Part shown: in pieces, positions 57,325 through 64,000 of the stretch | Layout: every line of letters starts with the position of its first letter | How positions within the stretch are numbered: position 1 is the first letter of the stretch | Translations under genes and position numbers: made by a program | From: Novosphingobium sp. 9U | GTDB lineage: Bacteria; Pseudomonadota; Alphaproteobacteria; Sphingomonadales; Sphingomonadaceae | Direction: 5' to 3' | DNA: 64,000 nucleotides | NCBI RefSeq assembly: GCF_902506425.1 | Contig: NZ_LR732469.1 | Span: 372,001 to 436,000, forward strand | Notes under the pieces: generated by a model | Database searches by the model: none | Told to the model about the DNA's origin: nothing | What the model saw: only the letters and a program-made list of their open reading frames with translations

Positions 57325-57873
57325 TCAGCGCAGGCGCATGCCCCGCACCGAGCGTTGCCCGGCCACCGCGATGAAGTAGTTGCCTAGCGATCCGCTGCGG
57401 ATGCGCACTTTATCACCCGGCTTGGGCGGAAACGGCATCGGGTCGGTCGTTACCCAAACCGCACCACCTTCGGCAAGTCGCAGCTCCACCCGGCCATTGG
57501 CGACGACGCGCGCAGACGCGATCGTGGTGTTGAGTTCCTTGATCTCCTCAGCCTCGGCGTCTCGCCCGCCACCACGGCCCTCGTCCCGATCGCCGCCCCC
57601 GAACAGGCCGATGCGTGGCAAGGTGAAGCCGAACAGTGATTTGCGTGCCGAACGGATGTCCTGGCGATCCAGGATCGTCACCTCCTTGGACTTCACCGCC
57701 GCCTCCAGTTCGCGGGCGGTCGCATCGAAGCAGTCGGCGCGTGCCTCGGCGGCCGCGATCGTGCGGCACTTGGCAAAAGAGTCCAGCAATCGCGAACTTG
57801 CCGCTTGCTGCGCGTGCGCTTCGCAAGTGCAAAAACACAGTGCTAGCGCCGCCGTGATCGTCCGCCCTCTCAT
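57325..57873 (-). CDS. Exported protein with SH3/OB-like C-terminus, unknown function
   Basis: This 182-residue protein has a signal peptide (MRGRTITAALALCFCTCEAH, cleaved near AHA). The mature part has cysteines in FAKCRTIAA and RADCFDATA, a Gly/Asp/Arg-rich middle (GGGDRDEGRGGGRD) and a beta-rich end (VELRLAEGGAVWVTTD ... KVRIRSGSLGNYFI). I do not recognise a family. It is convergent with the sulfotransferase-like gene. Confidence 0.7.
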   Translation of the reverse strand: MRGRTITAALALCFCTCEAHAQQAASSRLLDSFAKCRTIAAAEARADCFDATARELEAAVKSKEVTILDRQDIRSARKSLFGFTLPRIGLFGGGDRDEGRGGGRDAEAEEIKELNTTIASARVVANGRVELRLAEGGAVWVTTDPMPFPPKPGDKVRIRSGSLGNYFIAVAGQRSVRGMRLR

Positions 57874-58115
57874 TATCCCTCCCGATGTGCTGTGGCCAAA
57901 GGGCTACGCCGCACCGGCACCTTCCACAAGCCTCTACGTGGACCTGTTGCATTCGTGTGACATGTCGCAAGATTATTTCAACGTGCCCGCGATCTCGTTT
58001 GCGATGCGGGGAAATCGAATTAGCGTCGTGCTCATTGGGTCAAGGCTCAGCATGATGCGTCCCGCGAAAAGGACCAACCTGCTCCGAGCACGACCCCAAT
58101 AGGGGACATGCACAT
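57874..58115. promoter_or_regulatory. Upstream region of the TonB-dependent receptor
   Basis: This 242-base gap between divergent genes must carry the receptor promoter. I see no gene or clear repeat. A ribosome site AGGGGA precedes the ATG at 58116. Confidence 0.4.
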
Positions 58116-61100
58116 ATGAACACTCGCTATCGCGCGCGCCTGCTCAACTCATCTTTGTTGGTCAGCGCCGCTCTCGTCGCCACGCCTGCACTCGCGCAGA
58201 CGGCTGATCCGGCCAGCCAGCCCAAGACCGGCGTCCAGAGCACCGATCCCGCCGCGCCCGCAGCCGGCGTTTCCAGCGCCGACGCCGCTCCGCCGGCAGC
58301 AGAGAACAGCACCGGCGAGATCATCGTCACCGGCTCGCTGATCCGCAACCCGAACCTGGTTTCGTCCAGCCCCGTCAGCGTGATCGGCCAGGAAGAACTG
58401 AACCTCCGCCAGGTGAACAACGCCGAACAGGTCCTGCGTGACCTGCCGGGCGCAGTCGCCAGCATCGGCTCGGCCGTTAACAACGGCAACGGCGGCTCGT
58501 CCTATGCCGACCTTCGCGGCCTGGGCAACTTCCGCAACGTCATCCTGCTCGACGGTCAGCGCATCGTGCCTTCGAGCGCGGTTGGCCGCGTCGACCTCAA
58601 CAACATTCCGCTCGCCCTCATTGAGCGTGTCGACACCCTGACCGGTGGCGCCGCAACCACCTACGGCGCCGACGCCGTATCAGGCGTGATCAACTTCATC
58701 ACGCGCTCCGACTTCTCGGGCATCGAGTTGAATGCATCCGAGCAGATTACCGAGCAGGGCGATGGCGAATACAATCGCATCGACCTGACCATCGGCAGCA
58801 ACTTCGACGACGACAAGGGCAACGTCGTGTTCTCGGTCGGCTACCAGAACGCCGACCCGGTTTATCAGTCGGCTCGCAAGTTCTCGCGCAACAACTACAC
58901 CTCGACCTCCGGCGGCGTCGGCGGTTCGGGCACGACGGTTCCCAGCCGCTTCACTCTTGGTGGTCTGGCGGGCGCCGGCAACCCCGGCTTCGTGTCGGGC
59001 AACCGGCAGATTAACCCGGTCACGGGTGCTCTGGGCAGCGTCACGAACTTCAACTTCAACCCGTACAACGTCTTCCAGACGCCGTTCGAGCGCTTCAACA
59101 TCTACGGCGCCGGCAAGTACGAGATCGCTGACAACATCGAGATCTACTCGCGCGGCCTGTTCTCGAAGAACACCGTCAGCACGATCATCGCGCCGTCGGG
59201 CATTTTCGGAACCAGCCTGGCCATCCCGTTCTCAAACCCGTACCTGCCGGCAGCGGCACGTGCGACCTTCTGCGCCAACAACCCGACCTTCACCGCCGCC
59301 GGCGTGCAGGTGGCTCAGCTGACTACGGCGCAGTGTAACGCGGCGGCGACCGCCACTAGCATCACCGATCCCAACTTCCGGTACTTCACGGCAGCCACGA
59401 ACCGCCGCACCACCGAAGTCGGCCCGCGTATCTCCGACTACACTACGCAGATCTTCGATTACCGCGCAGGCATCAAGATCGGCATCACCGAGGCAATCGG
59501 CCTGGATATCTCTGGCAGCTACGGCGAATCCGAGAACCAGCAGACCATCCAGAACTACGTTCTGGCCTCGCGCGCCCGTTCGGCCGCTTTCGCCACCAAC
59601 ACCACGACCTGCCTCGGCGGCGCTCCGGGTGGCGCCCCGATCGATGCCGGCCCAGCAGGCTGCGTACCGATTAACCTGTTCGGTCCCGATGGTTCGATCA
59701 GCGCCGCGCAGGTCGGCTACCTGACCGCCAACAGCACTTCGACCAACCGCGCTTCGCTGGCCCAAGCCCGCGCTCTGCTCTCGGGTGACATCGGCGCTTC
59801 CTCGCCGTTCGCGGAAGACCCGATCGGCTTCGCTCTCGGTGCCGAGTTCCGCAAGTACCGCGCTTCGCAGGACTCCGACATCCTGTCGCAGACCCCTGGT
59901 GAGCTCGGTGGTGCCGGCGGCGCCGCTCCGACCTTCAACGGTGGCTACCAGGTCTGGGAAGGCTATGCCGAAGTCATCGCGCCGCTCGTCACCGATCGGC
60001 CGTTCTTCCACAGCCTGACGGTCGAGGGCGGCGTTCGCTACTCGAGCTACAAGGTCCAGGCTCCCGGCACGCCCAGCTACGACACGTGGACGTACAAGGG
60101 TGCGGCAACCTGGGAACCGGTGGAGAGCGTGAAGCTGCGCGGCACCTACCAGCGTGCCGTTCGTGCACCGAACATCAACGAGCTGTTCGCGCCGGTCTCC
60201 ACCGCTCTGACCAACCTGTCGTACGACGCCTGCGCCGGTGCTGGCCCGCTGACCAATGCCAACCTGCGCGCCGTCTGCCTTGCGCAGGGTGCTCCGGTGG
60301 CCTCGATCGGCAACATCGAAACGCCGACCTCGGCCCAGGCCAACTTCACCGGCGGCGGTAACATCAACCTGCGCCCGGAAAAGGCTGACTCGTACACCCT
60401 GGGTCTCGTGTTCCAGCCCGACTTCGTTCCGGGTCTGTCGATCACCGTCGACTACTACAACATCAAGGTGAAGGACGCGATCTCGCAGCCGACCGCGGGT
60501 GACGCCTACAACCTGTGCTTCGGCGACCAGGCCGGCAGCGGCATCACCGCCGCCAGCGCGACCGACCCGCTCTGCACCCAGATCCGGCGTAACCCGGATA
60601 CGGGCGCCCTGGACGGTGACGCGGCGACCACGCCGGGTCTGTTCATCCTTCCGAGCAACCTGGGCCGGATCAAGACCGACGGTATCGACCTTGGTGTCAA
60701 CTACCGCCGCGATCTGGGCTTCGCGAAGCTGAACCTCAGCTTCCTGGGCAACTGGACGCACAAGTCGGTGTTCCAGGCTACCCCGGTCTCCGACGTGCGC
60801 AGCTGCGTTGCTCGCTATGGTCAGAACTGCGGTTCGCCGGGTTCGGCTGGTCCGAGCTCGAGCGCAGGCTCGCTGCAGCCCGAGTTCACCTGGAACCAGC
60901 GCACCACGCTGACCTTCGGTTCAGTTGATCTGTCGCTGCTGTGGCGTCACATCAGCAAGATGAAGGTCGAGGATGGCGTAGTCGCGTTCGACGGCACGAT
61001 CGCTGCGGGCGCTCTGGCCGGCAAGGACGTGAACTTCGGTCGCATCGGCGCTTACGACTACTTCGACCTGGCGAGCCGCGTCGGCGTGAGCGACAACTTC

Positions 61101-61256
61101 GACCTGACCTTCACTGTGATGAACCTGTTCGACAAGCAGCCCCCGATCGTGGGCGGCACCATCGGCTCGACCACGTTCAACAGCGGCAACACCTACCCGT
61201 CGACGTACGACGCGCTGGGTCGTCGCTTCGCAGTGGGCGCTCGCGTCAAGTTCTGA
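58116..61256 (+). CDS. TonB-dependent outer-membrane receptor
   Basis: This 1046-residue receptor has a signal peptide (cleaved near PALAQ), a 40-residue Ala/Pro-rich spacer, a TonB-box-like GEIIVTGS, and a plug domain (NAEQVLRDLPGAV, LGNFRNVILLDGQRIVPSS, GGAATTYGADAVSGVINFI). The barrel ends RRFAVGARVKF with terminal Phe. Several loops have cysteine pairs (FCANNPTF, TTCLGGAPGG, GPAGCVPIN, YDACAGAG, SCVARYGQNCG). The ligand is unknown. It is strongly isolated: long upstream gap and its own terminator. Confidence 0.96.
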   Translation: MNTRYRARLLNSSLLVSAALVATPALAQTADPASQPKTGVQSTDPAAPAAGVSSADAAPPAAENSTGEIIVTGSLIRNPNLVSSSPVSVIGQEELNLRQVNNAEQVLRDLPGAVASIGSAVNNGNGGSSYADLRGLGNFRNVILLDGQRIVPSSAVGRVDLNNIPLALIERVDTLTGGAATTYGADAVSGVINFITRSDFSGIELNASEQITEQGDGEYNRIDLTIGSNFDDDKGNVVFSVGYQNADPVYQSARKFSRNNYTSTSGGVGGSGTTVPSRFTLGGLAGAGNPGFVSGNRQINPVTGALGSVTNFNFNPYNVFQTPFERFNIYGAGKYEIADNIEIYSRGLFSKNTVSTIIAPSGIFGTSLAIPFSNPYLPAAARATFCANNPTFTAAGVQVAQLTTAQCNAAATATSITDPNFRYFTAATNRRTTEVGPRISDYTTQIFDYRAGIKIGITEAIGLDISGSYGESENQQTIQNYVLASRARSAAFATNTTTCLGGAPGGAPIDAGPAGCVPINLFGPDGSISAAQVGYLTANSTSTNRASLAQARALLSGDIGASSPFAEDPIGFALGAEFRKYRASQDSDILSQTPGELGGAGGAAPTFNGGYQVWEGYAEVIAPLVTDRPFFHSLTVEGGVRYSSYKVQAPGTPSYDTWTYKGAATWEPVESVKLRGTYQRAVRAPNINELFAPVSTALTNLSYDACAGAGPLTNANLRAVCLAQGAPVASIGNIETPTSAQANFTGGGNINLRPEKADSYTLGLVFQPDFVPGLSITVDYYNIKVKDAISQPTAGDAYNLCFGDQAGSGITAASATDPLCTQIRRNPDTGALDGDAATTPGLFILPSNLGRIKTDGIDLGVNYRRDLGFAKLNLSFLGNWTHKSVFQATPVSDVRSCVARYGQNCGSPGSAGPSSSAGSLQPEFTWNQRTTLTFGSVDLSLLWRHISKMKVEDGVVAFDGTIAAGALAGKDVNFGRIGAYDYFDLASRVGVSDNFDLTFTVMNLFDKQPPIVGGTIGSTTFNSGNTYPSTYDALGRRFAVGARVKF

Positions 61257-61281
61257 GACACCACACTACGCACATCGATGA

Positions 61282-61311
61282 GGGGGTGGGCTTCGGCCCG
61301 CCCCCTTTTTT
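61282..61311 (+). terminator. Rho-independent terminator of the receptor gene
   Basis: GGGGGTGGGC-TTCG-GCCCGCCCCC forms a 10-base-pair stem with a stable TTCG loop, followed by TTTTTT. It begins 26 bases after the receptor stop. Confidence 0.93.
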
Positions 61312-61356
61312 GTTGTGAGGTCGGCGCAACGGAGCAAAGCCAAGCTACGGCCGTAA

Positions 61357-61496
61357 GATCCTCCCCCGCAAGGGGAGGTGTTAGTCCGCGGGACTGACGG
61401 AGGGGTGTCAGCGCTAGCGGAGTATTCGACCGGGAAGGTCACACCGCTCCGGCACCAGCTACGCTGGCGGTCCCCCTGCCCTGCAAGAGGAGATCC
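61357..61496. repeat. Imperfect palindromic element (sphingomonad-type dispersed repeat)
   Basis: The 140-base element begins GATCCTCCCCCGCAAGGGGAGG and ends with a similar sequence in reverse (CCCCTGCCCTGCAAGAGGAGATC). Inside are small hairpins at 61360-61378 and 61383-61395 (AGTCC-GCG-GGACT) and GACGGAGGGGTGTC. The layout fits a short non-autonomous palindromic repeat. It fills the gap before the TPR-sulfotransferase gene. Confidence 0.65.
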
Positions 61497-61503
61497 GGGC
61501 CAG

Positions 61504-63141
61504 CTACACCTCAAACCCGTAGCGCTCGATCCACGGACGCAGGATCGGCAGCGCCGGCGCGAGGTGGTCGGCGTAGCGGTGCCACTGGCCACGCCCGTCA
61601 TAGAGACCGCGCCGTACCTGCGTGGCGCTGGCGGTCTGCACGCCGCGGGTCTGCGCGGTGCGGTCGAAGCGGCGGAAGTCCTCGGTCCAGGCAAGGCCGA
61701 TGAACGCCGCCATGGCGCGCACCGTCTCCTCGAAGTGCGTGACCAGCCGGTCGTAGCGCACTTCATGGAAGGCGAGCGGCAGGTGCTCGCGGCAGCGCTC
61801 GGTCAGGTCCATCAGCGCCGCGTAGTGCCGCGCTGCGTCCCCCAGGTCGCTGAAGGCCCAGGCGGCGGGGCTTGGCGTGAAGTTGATGCGAAAGCAGCTG
61901 AGCACCACGTCGCGCGGGTCGCGGCGCATGATCAGCACGCGCGCGTTCGGGAACAGGCGCGCGATGATCGGCAGCTTGATACCGCCGAGCGGGTTCATGT
62001 CGACGAACAGCTTGCCCGCTACATCGCCGCCGTAGCCGCGCACACGGCTCCAGTATGCCGCGCGGAAGCGGGCGATTTCGGCAGCATCGAGGCTGTCCAG
62101 ATCGCGCATGGTGCCGTCGTTGCGGACCAGCACGTCGTCGGTGTCCGCCAGCGTGTCGCGCTCCTCCAGCGCGACGACGCCGGGCGCGCTCGCCAGGATG
62201 TTCTCGACCAGCGTGGTGCCCGAACGGGGATAGCCGATCAGGAAGACGTGCGTGGCCGCCTCGCCCTCGACCGGCGGAACCTCCCGCACGGCCGGCGCTG
62301 CCGTCACCTGGCGCGCGATGGTCTCGATGTAAGCGCGATGCGAAGGCCGGTCGGGACCAGGGCTCAGCACATCGCCATAGACCTTGCGGAAGTTCGCCTG
62401 CGCCTGGGTATAGCTGGCGAACGCCTCGTCGATGCGGTCCTGGCGATCGAGCGCATCGCCTAGCAGGGTGAGCGCACGAGTGCGATCGTCGCCGCTCGGC
62501 TCCGCCGCCAGCAAAGTGCGCAAGTCGGCTTCGGCAGCGGCTCCGTCGCGTGCCTCGATCGCCAGTGTCGCCAAGGCGAACGTCGCCGCCGGATCGTGTG
62601 GCTGCAGCGCAAGCGCCCGGCGCGCGAGGTCACGTGCAGCCTCAGCCTCGCCGCGTCGCGCCGCCGTATCCGCAAGTCGCCCAAGCGCCGGCGCCAGGTT
62701 GGGATCGACGGCCAGCGCGCGACGGTAGCTTTCGCTCGCGGCGGCGGTCTCACGCAGTGCGTCCAGCGTGTACCCGCGCTCCAGCCAGGCGGCGGCGTGG
62801 CGCGGCTCGGCGGCGACGACGCGGTCGAGCACCGCCAGCGCCTCGCGCAATTGCCCTTCCTTGCGCAGGACCGCGCCGATCGCGCCGAGCACCATGACGT
62901 CGCCCGGGGCGATCTTCAGCGCGGCGCGCAGCAGCCGGTGCGCGCCGGCGTAGTCGCCCGCTTCCTCGCGCCGCCATGCGGCCAAGTTCAGCAGCATCGT
63001 ATCGCGCTCGCCCGCGCGCAGCAGAGCTTCAGCGAGTTCGGCGGCCTGCGCGATGTCGCCCGAGGCGAGCGCCTGTTCGATCCCCGCGCGTGCCTTGGCG
63101 CGTTTGCCCGTCGACAAGTTGGCCGATGTCTTGCTTCGCAT
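61504..63141 (-). CDS. TPR-repeat sulfotransferase
   Basis: This 545-residue protein has about six TPR-like repeats (residues 20-250; for example LREALAVLDRVVAAEPRHAA) and then a sulfotransferase domain. The PAPS 5'-phosphosulfate loop is LIGYPRSGTTLVENIL (301-316), and the 3'-phosphate loop is VLIMRRDPRDVVLSCF. The TPR part may hold a peptide or protein acceptor, as in protein-modifying enzymes. It has no signal peptide and acts in the cytoplasm. Confidence 0.92.
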   Translation of the reverse strand: MRSKTSANLSTGKRAKARAGIEQALASGDIAQAAELAEALLRAGERDTMLLNLAAWRREEAGDYAGAHRLLRAALKIAPGDVMVLGAIGAVLRKEGQLREALAVLDRVVAAEPRHAAAWLERGYTLDALRETAAASESYRRALAVDPNLAPALGRLADTAARRGEAEAARDLARRALALQPHDPAATFALATLAIEARDGAAAEADLRTLLAAEPSGDDRTRALTLLGDALDRQDRIDEAFASYTQAQANFRKVYGDVLSPGPDRPSHRAYIETIARQVTAAPAVREVPPVEGEAATHVFLIGYPRSGTTLVENILASAPGVVALEERDTLADTDDVLVRNDGTMRDLDSLDAAEIARFRAAYWSRVRGYGGDVAGKLFVDMNPLGGIKLPIIARLFPNARVLIMRRDPRDVVLSCFRINFTPSPAAWAFSDLGDAARHYAALMDLTERCREHLPLAFHEVRYDRLVTHFEETVRAMAAFIGLAWTEDFRRFDRTAQTRGVQTASATQVRRGLYDGRGQWHRYADHLAPALPILRPWIERYGFEV

Positions 63142-63219
63142 GTGCGCGCAAGCTCTCGCGCATCTTTACGCATGCCGCAACCTGTCATAGATTTCGCGAT
63201 ATCCAGAAGGGGCACGACG

Positions 63220-63483
63220 ATGATGCAGTTCCTGGCCGCCGCGGCGGTTCTTCTGGCCAGCGCCACGACGCCGGCCGCACCCACAAAGGGGGACGAACCC
63301 GAAAGATCGGCCGACAACGACGACAAGAAGATCTGCAAGCGCTTCACCGAGACCGGCTCGCTGGTCCGCGGCTATCGCGCCTGCAAGACCAAGCGCGAAT
63401 GGGAGCGGGAACGGGACACCGCGCGCGCCTTCGGCAACGGTATCAACTCGTGCCGCGACATGGCTGAAAAGGGCGGCTGCTGA
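63220..63483 (+). CDS. Small secreted cysteine protein of unknown function
   Basis: This 87-residue protein has a signal peptide (MMQFLAAAAVLLASATTPAA) and four cysteines (39, 55, 78, 87) in KKICKRFTETGS, GYRACKTKREW, NSCRDM and the last residue. The mature part is highly charged. GAAGGGG stands nine bases before the ATG. I have no family name. Confidence 0.65.
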   Translation: MMQFLAAAAVLLASATTPAAPTKGDEPERSADNDDKKICKRFTETGSLVRGYRACKTKREWERERDTARAFGNGINSCRDMAEKGGC

Positions 63484-63492
63484 GCCTCAGGC

Positions 63493-64000
63493 TCACGCTC
63501 CAGCCTGATCCTCGGCGGTGACGCCGTATGCGCCGATCGCCTCGTACAGCGCCGTCAGCCCCTCGCGCTCTGTAGCGCTAAGGTCGGGGCGCCATATCTC
63601 GAACAGCAGCACGACGCGGGTCTGATCGCTCTCGTTCCAGGCTTCGTGTTCGATTGTGTCGTCGAAGATCATCATCCGGCCTTGCTCGACGGCGCGCTTG
63701 TGGTTGCCGACGCGCAAGTGGCAACCGGGCGGCACGATCAGCGGCAGATGACAGATCAGCCGGGTGTTGATCATGCCGTGATGCTGCGGAATGTGCGTGC
63801 CGGGCCGGAGCACGGAGAACAGCACCATCGGTGAGCGCCCGGCGATGTGCGGGATCGGCAAGCCCTCCAGCGCCGCCAAGGTTTTGGGAAAGCGGCTTGC
63901 GTTCTCCGGTACGAGCGCGCCGCCACGATAGAGGTGGAAGGCGCTCCAGCGCGGATCGGCAAGCAGCGGGTGGCGCTTGGCCGGGCGGTTCTCCTCTGGG
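63493..64000 (-). CDS. Aspartyl/asparaginyl beta-hydroxylase-domain protein (5' end outside window)
   Basis: This frame is open to the window edge, so the N-terminus is missing; 168 residues are visible. The sequence PMVLFSVLRPGTHIPQHHG, then NTRLICHLPLIVPPGCHLRVG and MMIFDDTIEHEAWNES, is the core of the Asp/Asn beta-hydroxylase (AspH/LpxO) fold with its iron-binding histidines. Such enzymes hydroxylate Asp/Asn residues or lipid A acyl chains using 2-oxoglutarate. Context with the TPR-sulfotransferase favours a peptide or protein target, which is an inference. Confidence 0.88.
   Translation of the reverse strand, partial: PEENRPAKRHPLLADPRWSAFHLYRGGALVPENASRFPKTLAALEGLPIPHIAGRSPMVLFSVLRPGTHIPQHHGMINTRLICHLPLIVPPGCHLRVGNHKRAVEQGRMMIFDDTIEHEAWNESDQTRVVLLFEIWRPDLSATEREGLTALYEAIGAYGVTAEDQAGA

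Noticed and set aside
59232..60761. A 509-codon open frame on the minus strand within the receptor gene
   Set aside because: It is a by-product of high-GC codon use. The plus frame is a clear TonB-dependent receptor.

Overview
The window is a dense, high-GC bacterial chromosome segment with almost no mobile DNA. It most likely comes from an alphaproteobacterium of the order Sphingomonadales (Novosphingobium/Sphingomonas type). The reasons are a large TonB-dependent receptor with sulfotransferase and oxygenase neighbours, an ispH-thrB-rnhA group, an nfuA-tsaB-rimI-mucR-fur group, the alpha-type SspB, and many short hairpin repeats of a kind I associate with sphingomonad genomes. No rRNA, tRNA, CRISPR array, insertion sequence or prophage was seen. 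No gap between genes exceeds about 260 bases.

Layout. (1) 1-3851: arginine succinyltransferase operon (astD end, an M20 hydrolase, astA, astB) with 4-base overlaps. (2) 3973-7926: a small Cys protein, queF, a membrane protein, a cystathionine beta-lyase-like enzyme and a J-domain protein. (3) 8054-12821: complete Tol-Pal cluster on the minus strand (ybgC-tolQ-tolR-tolA-tolB-pal). (4) 12969-16921: HIT protein, hisE, a tiny PEP-CTERM protein, hisF, hisA, hisH and hisB, all minus. (5) 17085-20094: sspB, an unknown gene, gmk, dapD and a one-helix protein. (6) 20128-24148: a phosphorelay set made of a NarL-type regulator, a hybrid CHASE3/PAS kinase and a lone receiver, with a divergent pseudo-receiver/Hpt protein. 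(7) 24405-30287: an autotransporter with eleven 61-residue repeats, then an EAL protein. (8) 30480-34957: class II DAHP synthase and an M16 protease. (9) 35072-38668: nfuA, tsaB, rimI, mucR, fur and plsC. (10) 38748-46166: lipoproteins, ispH, thrB, rnhA, an FUSC-like permease, two AT-richer lipoprotein genes, an FAD oxidoreductase and an alpha/beta hydrolase. (11) 46255-53689: Tad/Cpa pilus genes cpaA-B-C-D-E-tadB-tadC, without the cpaF ATPase and without a pilin. (12) 53731-55165: SDR dehydrogenase and TetR regulator with a perfect palindrome upstream. (13) 55322-64000: a TonB-dependent receptor flanked on each side by one 2OG-Fe(II)-type oxygenase and one sulfotransferase-like gene.

Most genes are housekeeping or envelope functions. 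The best candidates for new biology are the receptor bracketed by two oxygenase-sulfotransferase pairs, the cysteine-pair autotransporter repeats next to a full phosphorelay set, the M20 hydrolase that may replace AstE in arginine catabolism, and the almost domain-less PEP-CTERM protein inside the his cluster. All functions are read from sequence motifs and gene context; no database search was run.
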